Shown here one piece after another: positions 31,577 to 42,905 of a stretch of 64,000 bases of DNA. A program made the translations under genes and the position numbers. Source of the DNA: Anodontia alba (Eukaryota > Mollusca > Bivalvia > Lucinida > Lucinidae); assembly GCA_964016985.1 (NCBI GenBank), contig OZ024823.1, positions 105,884,476 through 105,948,475 of the forward strand, read 5' to 3'. Under the pieces are notes generated by a model, which was given only the letters and a program-made list of their open reading frames with translations, searched no databases and was not told where the DNA came from. The first letter of the stretch is position 1. Every line of letters starts with the position of its first letter.

Positions 31577-33376
31577 CCCTTATGAAAAAGATTCTGTGCC
31601 ATAATGTCGCTAGAAGGCAGCGGCATGGTTGCAGCAAAGAAAAACTGTGCCGCTAAACTTTGCCGATCATTGCCGCTAATGGCAATGCTCTGGCAAAGTA
31701 CCTTACCAGCGGGGGGGGGGGGGGGGGGGGAGGGGGTTGCCAGAACTTTGCCAAAAGATATTGGGGATCAAGGAGCTTGCCAAAAGTTTGCCAGAAAGTT
31801 TTCTTTTTTGAGGTAGTTTGCCAGAGATTTGCCATTATCTCTGAATCTGATGATTACTAGAGGTTATTACATTCCACTCAGTTGTTTATTTGGAATTTCA
31901 AAATTTATTAGACAAAGATAATTATACTCTAAGCAGCAGACCACCCCAATTTTGATAATTATATTCAAATAAAAAAAAAAACATTCTGAAATGGGGTTAA
32001 AAAAATTTGCTACATCAATAATTTTCACCATACATTTGCAAGTTTTTATAACAGCTGAATGTTAACAAATAGATCACTGTGACTGTGATATTATAAAACA
32101 ACCAAAACTGGGTCTTCAACGGGGATAAAAAACAACAGTCTGCTGACATGATCCATATCAACTCTTTTTTCTGGTCAGACACTTTGAAAATTTTTAAGCT
32201 GTTAAGTTCAGTGCAGAAGTGAATTTCTATAACATTATGGCAAGCTTATGGTCAACTTTGCCAGAACATTGCCAGAAAATAATTGTAATTATGCAAAACA
32301 GGTTTAGGGAAATATTTATGGCCCTGTTGCCATGACACCAATGTGCTTTTAATTAAGATATCATAAAAGTGGTCAGATAGTTTGCTTTTTAACCAAAAAG
32401 TGCAGTCATTTATAGGATAGCACTGAATGAGTAATAAGCTAGAAAGTAAAGGACCTGATAGTGATTTTCTTGTTTTATTGTGGAATATATGTAATTTTGT
32501 GTTTAGCTGTATCAGTGTGAATTAATTTTCATTGGAATACTGTTATCTATATGGATTCTTAAATTTAATTTAAAAGGTTATTGAAAATGGTAAGTTTATT
32601 TTCTTTGCAATTAAAACCCAAAACTTTCTTAAAGACTGTAATTCCATTTACATTTTACTCAGGATAATAAAGAATCATGCACAGAAATTTAGAAACATAA
32701 ACCATGAGTTTCATTTTCGATGAACTAAAGATGCATAGAGACTTGATAAGATTCTGCATGGAAACCAGTTATCTAAATGTGCTGAATTAAATACATATAG
32801 CAAGCCAAATGAGCATGCTTACTCATATCTGAAATTGTTTTTGTCAAATCTCTTCAACTATGGACTCCTTTAAAAGAAATGTTAGAACCTCTAAACTGGG
32901 GATCTGCTAGTAAAGGTTATGAAGCCCAGAGAGGGAGGATGGGGCTCTAAGGAGGGATATCCTATGCAGATGCATATTAAAAGGGACTGTGTCATAGAAC
33001 GTTAACCTTATACATAAAACATTAGTATCAAATGCTCAAATATCTGTCCAAGATAAAAAAAATATCTGAGCAGAAATCTTACATAGAGTATGTTTTCAGG
33101 TGTCTTAAGTGTTTAGGGTGTCTGCATTTTAGAACAACAACATCCCTGAGGGCCTGCGCATGCATATTTTTAGCTTTGTAAAGTCTCTTTTCCCCTAGTA
33201 CAGTCAAATGTTTGCTGCAATTTTGCAATAGGTCTGCGGCAACCTTATGGCAGACTTCATTTGCATGATAAAACACACACTGCAGCAACCTTGCGGCAAT
33301 GTTGCTGCATCATTGCGACAACTTGTTCATAACTCTGCAGCAGACCTTGCCACAGGCCCATTTTTTTTCATAAGGG
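31577..33376. mobile_element. 1.8-kb nested element, CCCTTATGAAAAA inverted ends
   Basis: The insertion boundaries are exact because it splits a known MITE at a place intact in the other copies. It starts CCCTTATGAAAAA and ends TTTTTCATAAGGG (13-bp inverted repeat). AG lies on each side, a 2-bp duplication. Near the left end TTGCC/TTTGCCAGA motifs recur about ten times (31655-31835, and again near 32255-32275). Near the right end TGCRGCAA-like motifs recur (33208-33350). No transposase frame is present, so it is non-autonomous. I cannot assign a superfamily. Confidence 0.7.
31711..31735 (+). repeat. Long G homopolymer
   Basis: About twenty consecutive G, then A and five G, inside the nested element. 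Prone to length error in assembly and able to form quadruplex structure. Confidence 0.9.
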
Positions 33377-33647
33377 AGATTGTGGGTACTCGTTAGAACC
33401 GCCTCACCTAGGCGGTTCTAACGAGTACCCACATTCTATGTTTTGAGCAGAAATATGAAAAAATATCAGAGTTTTTTATCTGACAATTTTCAGTTTTTGG
33501 AGGTAAAATTGTCTATAAATTCGAATAGGCGTGTTTTCGTGATAGATATTTACCGTTCACTTCTGAAGTTCAGACCATCCTACATAGTAATGCAAGGCCA
33601 GTTCAGGCAATCAGAATACTATAAGAATACATGTTGTGATATATATA

Positions 33648-33684
33648 CTGATTAGAAGTGCTTTGCTGAGACACTTCTAATCAG
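33648..33684. repeat. Short palindrome, ACTGATTAGAAGTG arms
   Basis: ACTGATTAGAAGTG and CACTTCTAATCAGT flank a loop of about 10 bases. Isolated; origin unknown. Confidence 0.6.
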
Positions 33685-33699
33685 TAGCCACATGTTTTT

Positions 33700-34990
33700 T
33701 TTTTTGTGGAGAAATAAGAGAAATATTGTAATCGTCAGACTGGCCAGAAATAGCTGTCGACGGTACTGTAAATTAAATCAGTCCTTGTCTTTCACCACTG
33801 GTAGCAAAAGACAATGAAGGGATTGGTAAATTAAACTTCTATCACACAGTATAATCACGTAAAACATACTACATGTATGCATTAGGGTGCTCCAGGGAAA
33901 TAAACAGACACAGTGCGGGCTGAACAGGCTTAGCGGAATCCAACATAGGTGCGCTCACCTTGGAAGAATTCAGTAATTGTGAGTACTTCAAGAATTAAAG
34001 TGTCCGTCTCGAGAAAGGAATTTTTGGCAAAAAGTTCCAAAAAAATTTTAGTTTAAGCTTTTTCCATAAAATAAACAAGTGGCAATAAAGCACTAACCTT
34101 GCAACTGTACTGGAAACCAACTTTATAGTCTTGTAGTATTTAGGATTTAATTAGGATCTTGAATTCCAAAACGGTCGTGAACAGATTCTGAACGTCGCCC
34201 TGATCGTCTGGTATTGTTCACAGAACGCCGCCCCACACCCATTTATATAGAATCTGAGCTTAACGGCACAGGAATACAAAAAACAAAACTGACTAATGGA
34301 AACAAAGTTAAGAGCCAATGACGTCAAAGAACGGGGTCCGCTAATGCCTGCTCCTGTCTCGGACGTTAAAAACACGCCGCTGAAACGGTTACCGGGACTT
34401 GGATAAAACGGCTCATAACAGTTAAATACATGGAAATTCACTGATGAAAAGACATGAAAACTTTTAGAGACAGCCTCTTTACAAGAATTATCGATGAACA
34501 GTACCTGTATTGGACAAACGAACTCGGCTGTCAGCTTTATGCTAAAAATAGATAATCGTCAACAAGAATGAAGTTAGCGGGGAAAATCAAAGTTAACGGA
34601 TGGAATAACGAATAAAATAATGGCAGATAAGGATGATGCGAGACAAAAACGACTTTATATCCTAAAATAACATGATATGAAAATTTCCCTACAGGTAAGC
34701 ACAATGAATGATGTCAAATATAATGAAGTTTACACGAAGCGATTGAAAAAAATAATGTTAGCAAAACTTTAACTGAAAAGTCACCGGTTTCCGCAGGTAT
34801 ACAAAAAGGAGAAAATAACATACTGAGCAATAGGAGCACGTTAACACTTCATGTGCACTTAGAAAAATGGAAATTAAACAATTTTACAATATTAATACTT
34901 GTACTTTCTGGCTGAAAAACGTGCCTTATCTGAAGATATGAGTAGCCATTGATTTTTGGGTTGGTAGGTCCATCTATCTGAGACTGTGAC
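33700..34990. other. Non-coding interval, no recognised feature
   Basis: About 1.3 kb with no repeat family I recognise. A 96-codon minus-strand frame at 34151-34441 is in the least AT-rich part, but its protein resembles nothing I know and has no domain. This is one of the few stretches that could be unique host DNA. Confidence 0.35.
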
Positions 34991-34996
34991 AAACTA

Positions 34997-35556
34997 CTGT
35001 CCTTTCGACATCTCTTGGAAAGATGTTTTTTGCTTGGCGTTTTATTTTAAATGAAAATATTTTGTTCTGAATGACCATATCTTATCAGAAACCATTTGTC
35101 TTTTATGTTTCTGTGTTTTATTCTCAAATATTTACACAAAAATTAAAGTTACGGCCAAAAGTTGGTCTGATCTATGCAATTTCTATAGTAAAGTGATTTT
35201 TTTTAAATTTTTGTCTTAGAAAATATTTTTTACTTTTCTTTACTGAATTCGAATTATTGGTGTTTTACAACAATATTGTGAAAATTTCAGAAAAATTGAA
35301 CAAGTGGAACTTGTTGAAAATTTGGCTCCAAGTTACCTACCCTACAGATTTCTGCATGATTTGGCTTCATTTTTACTATGGGAAAAAGTGAAAATATTTG
35401 ATTTTTTAAAAACCAATGACAAGAATAAACTTTTTTATACATAGGTAGTTACGACAAATGGTTTTGCATTAAATCATGACAAAAATTTGCAAATTTACTT
35501 CTTCTGTGTAAAGCGTCAAGCAAAAAACGACTTTCTGAAAGATGTCGAAAGCACAG
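34997..35556. mobile_element. 560-bp MITE with TA target duplication
   Basis: The ends are inverted repeats of about 45 bp: CTGTCCTTTCGACATCTCTT against AAGATGTCGAAAGCACAG, with GCTTGGCG and CGTCAAGC further in. TA lies on both sides (34995-34996, 35557-35558). No coding. The size, TA target and inverted ends suggest a Tc1/mariner-dependent MITE. A partial right end recurs at 35753-35800. Confidence 0.7.
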
Positions 35557-35950
35557 TAATACAGTTTTTACTAGATTTTAATGAAATTTCAAAGAAATAA
35601 TTTGACTGATGGTAGTATCACATTTGTGTGACTAATACTGCAGTGAGGAGGCTCTGTAAAAGGATAGAGACTACCATAGATTTTCCTTACGTATTACATG
35701 TATTTCTGCAATTGTTCTAGAGCTCATACTTTTTTCGATGTTCTGTATAAGGCGCCAAGCCAAAAACGACTTTCTGAAAGATGTCGGAAGAAGAGTAGGA
35801 AGCGCAACCTCAAATCAGCTAACCTGGGTTGCAGTTTAATAACATCATTCATGTATAATTTTTTTTATTATTATTTTGACAACATACGATGCAATATTTC
35901 AACAAACTTTGGTGGCTTTTTCACGATTCTTATTTCCTTCGTAATGGTCT

Positions 35951-36195
35951 GGGCCCGGTTGTTCAAAGCGTCGTTAGCTTAACGAGCTCGTTAAGGGTCA
36001 TTTCGTTAACTATTTTAGCGGATTCAATATACAATATTCCGATATTTTTTGCTGAAAAAAATGTGAGTAGCTTTTGCACTGCAAAAGCTACTCACATTTT
36101 TTCAGCAAAAAATTTCAGCATATTTGCGTATCACTCGTTGTAAATTTTAACGAATCGTTAACTAACGACATCGTTAGTTTTGAACAACTGGGCCC
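35951..36195. mobile_element. MITE, GGGCCCAGTTGTTCAAA family, copy B
   Basis: GGGCCCGGTTGTTCAAAG ... TTTGAACAACTGGGCCC ends. Inside are GTTAGCTTAACGAGCTCGTT, a central perfect hairpin around 36050-36110 (TGTGAGTAGCTTTTGCA arm) and CGTTAACTAACGACATCG. The most complete copy together with E and F. Confidence 0.85.
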
Positions 36196-36289
36196 TGATT
36201 TTATTTTAAATTCCATAATTCTCTAGTCCGAGATATTAAAATGTAATCTGGCAAAAATAGTAATCATATACAATACAGCCTAAGAAAGG

Positions 36290-36430
36290 AATGTTTTTGA
36301 TGACACAGAAAACAATTTACTCGCATTTTCAGCAAAAATAGCATAAATTAGATATTGTACTTACTGAAACATTGACATTTTGTCCACTAACGAGCTCGTT
36401 AAGCTAACGATGCTTTGAACAACTGGGCCC
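36290..36430. mobile_element. MITE, GGGCCCAGTTGTTCAAA family, copy C, partial
   Basis: Only the right half is clear: ACGAGCTCGTTAAGCTAACG and TTTGAACAACTGGGCCC. It begins less than 100 bp after copy B. Confidence 0.6.
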
Positions 36431-36479
36431 AGCTGTACATGCAGCAGGTGGGGGAAGTAGTCATGTTAGTATTTCTTAT

Positions 36480-36625
36480 GTGGCTTCACTTTGCACTGTC
36501 ATTCGCTTTCCTCATCCTCCCAATATTTCTCTCTTTTCTCTTATCTACTCTCTCTTCTATTCCTTTTCCCTTTCTCTGGGAGATTACACAAAATAACCCA
36601 CAATGTTGATATGCTGTTAAACAAG
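36480..36625. repeat. Dispersed repeat fragment shared with 16925-17090
   Basis: CCCTTTCTCTGGGA followed by GATTACACAAAATAACCCAC closely matches 17018-17050 in the same orientation. Read on the minus strand it encodes a lysine/glutamate-rich run (around CHFPEKGRKEIEETVEEMK at 16925-17060), which explains the open frame there. Confidence 0.6.
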
Positions 36626-37171
36626 ATTTTAAATACAATGACATCCTGCTACGCACTGAAAAGGACGGTAAAGAAGAAAGACTGTTACAAGTTAAGTAAA
36701 TAAATATGAACTAGCAAAATAGAAATGATGAGTTGTCTCCCGTCAAAATCCAAACTTCTAATTCAAAGTTGGTAAATTTCATTCCTAGGCAGTTTATATT
36801 GTTTTGGGATGCTTGCCAGACAGTGTTTAGCTATAAAACTAATGCTTGATAGTTTATGAAGTGAGAGATGTAATAATTGATAGCAGAAGTGTTTGAAAAT
36901 AAGATGGTCTTATTTGAAGTACACAGACAGTCTAAAAATAAAAAAGCAAATAAATGAGTTTATATCATGACAGTTTAAGAGCACACATATATTTTTTTTT
37001 ATGTTGCGACACAACTTTATGATTTAAATTCCAGTAAACAACAAAACTATTAGACTAAAAGCTTGAAAATGATATACATGTGAAATTTGAACTTGGTTTG
37101 TTTTTGTAAGATTACGCTTCTTATTACCAATATACAAGATATTGCATTTGACTGTTAAAAGGAAAACACGA

Positions 37172-37753
37172 GGGCCCAGTTGTTCAAAACTTAATAAAGT
37201 TGTTAGCTAATGTGACGTTAAAATTTCTATCTTTAAATATGGCAAATACATTGATATTTTTTGCTGAAAAAATGTAAAAACGTTTCTCACATATTTGCAA
37301 CACATCACGAAAACAAGCCTATATAATTTTGACCCCCTTAAACCCCACTTTTATATAGTAAAACTGGGGTTTGCAGGGGTATACATTATTTTTCTTATTT
37401 CTGCTCAAAACATAGATTGTGGGTACTCGTTAGAACCGCCTCGGCGAGGCGGTTCTAACGAGTACCCACAATCTATGCTCAAAACATAGATTGTGGGTAC
37501 TCGTTAGAACCGCCTCGGCGAGGCAGTTCTAACGAGTACCCACAATCTATGTTTTGAGCAGAAATATGAAAAATATCACAGTTTTTTATCTGAAATTTTT
37601 AAATTTTTGGAGGAGAAATTTTCTATATATTTGAATAGGTGTGTTTTCGTAATGAAAAATATCAATGTATCTGAAAATACTTTAGCAACAACAATTAACA
37701 AGTTGGCCATTAACGAGCTCGTTAAGCTAATGATGCTTTGAACAACTGGGCCC
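37172..37753. mobile_element. MITE, GGGCCCAGTTGTTCAAA family, copy D, with nested MITE
   Basis: Starts GGGCCCAGTTGTTCAAA and ends TTGAACAACTGGGCCC. The central hairpin region is replaced by a whole palindromic MITE of the GTGGGTACTC family (37303-37654). So the latter moved after this one. Confidence 0.85.
37303..37654. mobile_element. Palindromic MITE (GTGGGTACTC family), copy 2, doubled core
   Basis: CATCACGAAAACAAGCC ... GGTGTGTTTTCGTAATG ends. The central palindrome is present twice in a row (about 37409-37480 and 37486-37556), joined by CTCAAAACATAG. One arm differs by a single base (GAGGCAG against GAGGCGG). Confidence 0.9.
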
Positions 37754-37759
37754 AGCGGT

Positions 37760-38700
37760 TTAACCTTGAGACAGAAATTAGACATTCCAGTTTGTTCAGT
37801 AGGGGGTTCAATGACCTTGACCTTAGAATTTTACCTTTTACCTCAGAAAAAGACAACTGTGTACAAGAAATTGATAAAAAAAAGTTAAGTGATTTTTAAG
37901 TTACATAAAATCTGTATATACTTGTGACCAGGGCTATATTTTTCATTTGAGGTTTATTCCGTATTACTAAACATGAGGCCAAGCTGATACACTTACTGAT
38001 GAACAGATAGGTATTTTCTTTTTGCTGTCATACATAGTGACAGTCCACATTCTATCAGCTACTCACGAAAATATCTTGTGTGACACAGCAAATTTTGACT
38101 CTATTACCGCTTTGAAATTAATACCAAATCACATTGTAACTGAACTAAACCAAAGGCATATTTTGTTTTATTTCAGCAATAGTAAGTGACAGATTTTCCC
38201 GTCATGATCTTTAATTATGGAAACAAATGCTCTAAGAAAGGTATTACTTTCCCTTGAAAATTTACTACTTAATGACCTCCAATGACCTTGGCCTTTATGA
38301 CTTTTGTCCTTTAGTTTTGTGACCTGAGCCACTGAGTTCGTTCAGCACTTACATTTTGGTGGTTCGAATTTTCATCAGCAAAACTGGTCTAAATATATAC
38401 AAAGTGTACTTGCTTTAATTCTAATATGCTAAAGATGTTGTCATTGAAAGGTCTGCCACTCTTGGTAATTTTTGGTAATTTTCCCATAATTTACACTTTT
38501 CTTTACAGTAAAGGGGAATAAGAAAGCAAATGTACTGAATCGATGAATTTTTATTATGGGCCTGTTTGGTGGGATAAACCAGTGATGCATAAAATGAAGG
38601 GTAGTGTATGCTGTGAATAGATGTACATACATATAATACATATAAATGTTATACACATGCATGAACCTAAATTCTGCTTAGTCTGGTAGATATAAACATG
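37760..38700. other. Non-coding interval, no recognised feature
   Basis: AT-rich, without a convincing gene or repeat boundary. Short stretches with TGACCTTGACCTTTGA-like wording resemble the tandem families elsewhere, but too weakly to call. Confidence 0.35.
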
Positions 38701-38717
38701 TTAGACTAGGTTATATA

Positions 38718-38775
38718 CTGGGGGAGTGGGGGCTGGGGGGGGGGGTGGGGGGGGGGGTGGAGGCGGGAGCGGGGG
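38718..38775 (+). repeat. G-rich tract with quadruplex potential
   Basis: Runs of five or more G (GGGGGAGTGGGGGCTGGGG and similar) follow each other for about 55 bases. Many choices of four G-runs exist, so a quadruplex on this strand is plausible. Confidence 0.7.
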
Positions 38776-38779
38776 ACTT

Positions 38780-39230
38780 CCTATATATAGCATAGTACTT
38801 ACGGATGTGCGTGCCGAATGGCCTCCTTTTTCAGCAAAAAGGTATATGATTAGCCCCCCTTTTTTCAACAAAAAGTATATGACAGACCCGATTTTTCTGG
38901 ATTCGTATGTGAAAGACCCCACTTTTCTGACATCCCGGTATATGCGTATATTTTTCGCTCAGAGATTTTTTGAGGCTTCTTGTTCTCTGGGTATACAATG
39001 AATTGACCGCGATATTTATCTAAGTAGCAGCAATAAATGGGTAAAAAGTCAAAGGGCAGTATATGAACAGGTCAGCATTTCAAACGATCAAGTATATGAA
39101 TGGGTCCGTTTTTTCAAAGGCCGGGTATATGAATGGGGTAGGTTTCGAAATACTGGCTTGATCACCTATACCACAACTGCCCCCAAGTTACCCCCCTCCT
39201 CCCCCGAGAGGTAATATAGATAAAGCGAAA
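38780..39230. repeat. Low-copy repeat with GTATATG...GACC wording
   Basis: Short phrases such as AAAAAGGTATATGATTAGCC, AAAAAGTATATGACAGACCC and GGGTATATGAATGGG recur every 30-60 bases. No gene. Confidence 0.4.
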
Positions 39231-39518
39231 AGTAATCAAACATAAATGAAAACATATCGTTGATCATCAGTGTTTATTCTCATGGAATTGCCTGGACAAA
39301 AAAGTGTCTTTAAATGGCAAAGGAACAGTAAGGTGGTGAGGTATTTTATGAAAAGGTTGACTCTGATAGGACAATAACAGACGAGATTATTTGAAATGAT
39401 ATCAGTTTGACACACAAATATATTTGTTTGATTGCAGACCAAATATGGGCACCCGGATAACAAAAGGGACCTTGCAAAATTTTGCAGTGTTTTGATCAAT
39501 GTATGTTTTTAAACTGTT

Positions 39519-39797
39519 CATTACGAAAACATGCCTATTCAACTATATTGAAAATTTTACCACCAAAAAATGAAAAATTTCAGAAAAAAAATTCTGATTT
39601 TTTTTCATATTTCTGCACAAAACATGGATTGTTGGTACTCGTTAGAACCGCCTCGACGAGGCGGTTCTAACGAGTACCCACAATCTATGTTTTGAGCGGA
39701 AATAAGAAAAATAATGTATACCCCTGTAAACTCCAGTTTTACTATATAAAAGTGGGGTTGAAGGGGGTCAAAATTATATAGGCGTGTTTTCGTGATG
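39519..39797. mobile_element. Palindromic MITE (GTGGGTACTC family), copy 3
   Basis: CATTACGAAAACATGCC ... GGCGTGTTTTCGTGATG. The central palindrome is at about 39624-39694. Outer arms are in the opposite order to copies 1 and 2: the ACCACCAAAAAATG arm is on the left and the GGGGTTGAAGGGGGTC arm on the right. Confidence 0.9.
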
Positions 39798-40192
39798 TAA
39801 AATTGTAATTTTTTCATCATCTTCAAATACTTTTCGTTTAAGAACAATGTATAGTAGCATATCTTATTTTCCAAATTTGGAGACCTTTTGTTCAGAAGTC
39901 GCGTGATTGTTGCCATGGCAATCATATTGCTGTGTATCCATATTCATATGTTGCCATAGAAATAAAGCTCCACGACAACAGGCTTTCATTCAGATTCCAG
40001 AACTATCCAGCCACATTTATAATGAAAGTATATAGCAATCCATATATTAAAGTTATGACTTCATACAGTCACGTCGTTCCTGTCGTCTTGAAACTAAAGT
40101 TGGGAATGTGTTAAGACCTACATTTGCTGAAGTTTCTATATAAAATCGAGGTTCTCAGACTATAACAACTTAAAAGCACATACAGTCGACTC

Positions 40193-40463
40193 GCGTTATT
40201 TCGAATTCCAAGGGACTTTCTCAAATACTTCGAGATATCCGTACCTCGACATATCAGAGTTACAGAATTAAGGAAAAAACAATTCGATTAACCACATTTA
40301 ACAAATATACATGTAACTGGACTCTTGGATATAGTGAAAATATTGTGGAAAAGAGGAGAAATTGCTCCTTAGGAGATTTTCATGTTTAGGCAGGGACCAG
40401 ATTTTCACTTCGGGATAAGCAGTTATTCGAGATAAACGAGTTCGAGATAGCGAGAGTCAACTG
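40193..40463. mobile_element. pogo-like MITE (CAGTCGACTC ends), copy 1
   Basis: Ends CAGTCGACTCGCGTTATTTC and GATAGCGAGAGTCAACTG lie between TA dinucleotides (40191-40192, 40464-40465). TCGAGATA/TATCTCGA motifs recur near both ends. The CAGT start, TA target and TCGAGATA-like ends suit the pogo branch; this is inference. Confidence 0.7.
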
Positions 40464-40667
40464 TATCTCTTATGTTTTATGATAGCTCATTGAAGCTTTC
40501 GAAAATGATTCTCTATGAATGAATTTGTCAGAATATATAAAAGTTACAAATTATAAAAAATTGCTGTAAGATCCCTTTTGTCAGACCACGGCACATATAC
40601 ACTTGGTCTGAATTTGCAACTGCTTTATTGTAAGCATGTGATATATCATAGGAATACGGCATATATT

Positions 40668-40718
40668 TAATTTTCTCCTCTAAAATGACAAATTTATTGT
40701 CATTTTAGAAGAGAAAAT
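40668..40718. repeat. Palindrome with 22-bp arms
   Basis: AATTTTCTCCTCTAAAATGA faces TCATTTTAGAAGAGAAAATT with one mismatch and a short loop. Isolated. Confidence 0.7.
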
Positions 40719-40925
40719 TCAATACATACTGTATCCCTGTGTGATATACCATATAGGTTTATCAGATTTATATTTTCATGCAAATCCCAAGGAAAAGTAA
40801 ACAATTTTATGGTTCTTGATAGAAAATATATGCAATTTCATTTAAATGAGAATAAAAACGATAACGGTTGCCCATGGAAACACTGAACACATAAAATAAC
40901 GAAAATTTGAGTCTTGGTTTTATTT

Positions 40926-41644
40926 AAGAAATAAATTATTCCGAACCGAGCTCAAATGCCCAAAATAAAGCACAGTTGAGTTTGGGTTGTACCCATTTGA
41001 GCACGAGCGAGCGCAGCATTTGAGCACGGTTCGGAATAATTTATTTCTTTTCTAACACCCCTCCTTGAGCGATTTTGTTTGCATAAATGAGATTTTTTTA
41101 TTGATTATTATTATTATTTTTATTACCTGACCTCCCCTTTGGTAGTTGACAATACCTCTTAAGCAATACGTCACGCGAAGGTTCGATGAATATTCAAAAT
41201 GGCGGATACCATGCGAATCAGCTGACGATGTGAAATATAAAAACGATGTAAAATATTAAAACTTGTTCTGTGTTCATGAAAGAATTGCAAAAGGTATGAA
41301 ATTGGAGTGCCGCTTTACACAGTGGAAACAAGAAGTAAAACGAATGTGTTTTGAATGATAACGGTAAACCTGAAGAGGAACTCATCAGGTAAAAAAAAAA
41401 GGTCAAAGAACTGCAATGTTCATAGATCATTTTCTTTCTTACTAATATAGTTTATTATGTATATGAATGTTTCGACAATATTGTAAGCTAGCTTCCATAG
41501 TTACCAGGGGCGCAATTTTCGCAACAGTAATATGATTGGTTTCCCGTTGATAACGCGCGACGAAATCCCTATGCTCAAACTCCTTAGATAAAACACGGCT
41601 AGAAATGTAAAGACAAATAAGGAACAACGCGAGCAGGGGTGTTA
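40926..41644. mobile_element. Foldback plus TAACACCCCT element, copy 1
   Basis: Two linked parts. 40926-41050: AGAAATAAATTATTCCGAAC palindrome whose middle is shortened compared with 58883. 41053-41644: a unit with TAACACCCCT ... AGGGGTGTTA ends. Both parts occur together again at 58883-59745, so they moved or were duplicated as one. No coding. Confidence 0.75.
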
Positions 41645-41666
41645 AAATTAGACCATATGGCAGCAT

Positions 41667-41902
41667 CATTACGAAAACACGCCTATTCAAATATACTGAA
41701 AATTCCACCACCAAAAACTGAAAGTTCAGATAAAAATTCTGATATGTTTCATATTTCTGCTCAAAACATAGATTGTGGGTACTCGTTAGAACCGCCTCGC
41801 CAAAACACAATGTGGTACTCGTTAGTACCACCTCGCCGAGGCAGTGCTAACGAGTACCCACAATCTATGTTCTTGAGCAGAAAAAAGTATGTTTTCGTAA
41901 TG
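41667..41902. mobile_element. Palindromic MITE (GTGGGTACTC family), copy 4
   Basis: CATTACGAAAACACGCC ... ATGTTTTCGTAATG. The central palindrome is altered: the second half has GTGGTACTCGTTAGTACCAC, so the stem has been partly rebuilt. The right outer arm is largely lost. Confidence 0.85.
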
Positions 41903-42534
41903 TATAGGTGCAAGGCTGTATATGCCCATTAGCAGCGGCTTAAGCGGAACTTGATTTTCCAAAATGTCAGAATGAGATCAATGATCCCATGGAAAATAAA
42001 GTTAAACAACAAAAAAACTGCACTATGATGAAACACAGGGAGACATTTTACGGCTTATAATGAAACACAGGGAGACTTTTTACGGCCGCCATACGACACT
42101 CAATGTCAGCCGCAGCGAGTCAAATCCCTCAAATACGCTCATTCCGTTTTTTTTTTGTTTTTTTTTTTTTTTTGTAGCTTTCAGCTTCGCCTGAAGGACA
42201 TCTATTGGTTACTGGCTGAAAGGTACACTTCTCAGCCGTTTGTCTGAGTCCAACACTTATCTCCAGCACCGGTCGAATGCTCTAAGCAATTCGAGTTCTA
42301 TACTATACTGAAAAACAACAAAACAAAACAAACACTAAAATTTGGCAATGATCTTGCGCAAACAACAGGGGCAGATCACAGGCACTTGAGCCTCAGAGCT
42401 TGAATAAATAGATTGAATACACTATCTGTATATCATTTGAACCTCTAAATGTATGACAACATCGAAAAAAAAAATCAATTTTACAATGATAGTTCCCGTT
42501 TCATTAAGTATAAATATGGACGTGCATTGTAAAA

Positions 42535-42536
<2 letters not shown>

Positions 42537-42592
<56 letters not shown>
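42537..42592. repeat. TG dinucleotide microsatellite
   Basis: About 27 uninterrupted TG repeats, ending in TGTTTGGG. Creates long open Cys-Val and His-Thr frames that are not genes. Confidence 0.98.
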
Positions 42593-42596
<4 letters not shown>

Positions 42597-42721
42597 GGTT
42601 CATTGATAATAGATGGTGTATCCAATCTGTTTATTCAAGGTTTGAAGCTCAAGTGCCAGTGGGGCAGATCCAGGATTATTTATTCAGATTCATCAGTTCT
42701 AATGAGGTTTCGATTTGATCA

Positions 42722-42905
42722 AATTATCTTAAATATTCAGACAGACAGGCCTGTGCAAACTGTAGACCCAGATCAGACAAAACAGAACTCTGCGTCTGAT
42801 CAGTGTATAAACGTTTGCCACTCATCCATACTGCATCCAGCAATTTTACTTTAAAAAATTAGAAGTGTGAGGTAAAGAGTAAAGTGTGCGAATATTTAGA
42901 GTAAC
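42722..42905. mobile_element. MITE, ACCCTAAATATTGG family, copy 4, diverged
   Basis: Degenerate ends (TCTTAAATATTCAGACAG and CGAATATTTAGAGTAA) enclose GCAAACTGTAGACCCAGATC and GTCTGATCAGTG. Recognisable by order more than identity. Confidence 0.5.

Larger units (their letters stand above)
31462..33544. mobile_element. Palindromic MITE (GTGGGTACTC family), copy 1, split
   Basis: The left part, 31462-31576, starts CATCACGAAAACATGCC and holds the TAAACCCCACTTT...AAACTGGGGTTTA arm. The right part, 33377-33544, holds the central palindrome and ends GGCGTGTTTTCGTGAT. They are separated by a 1.8-kb insertion. All family copies share CATYACGAAAACACGCC ends and the GTGGGTACTCGTTAGAACCG central arm. 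Confidence 0.85.

Noticed and set aside
34151..34441. 96-codon minus-strand frame in a less AT-rich stretch
   Set aside because: No domain, no recognised family and no supporting splice or promoter signal. Could be chance.
38701..39001. Gly-rich and Pro-rich open frames
   Set aside because: Caused by the G-rich tract at 38718-38775.
42453..42854. 133-codon open frame with a Cys-Val repeat
   Set aside because: It runs through the TG microsatellite; long open frames there are automatic.
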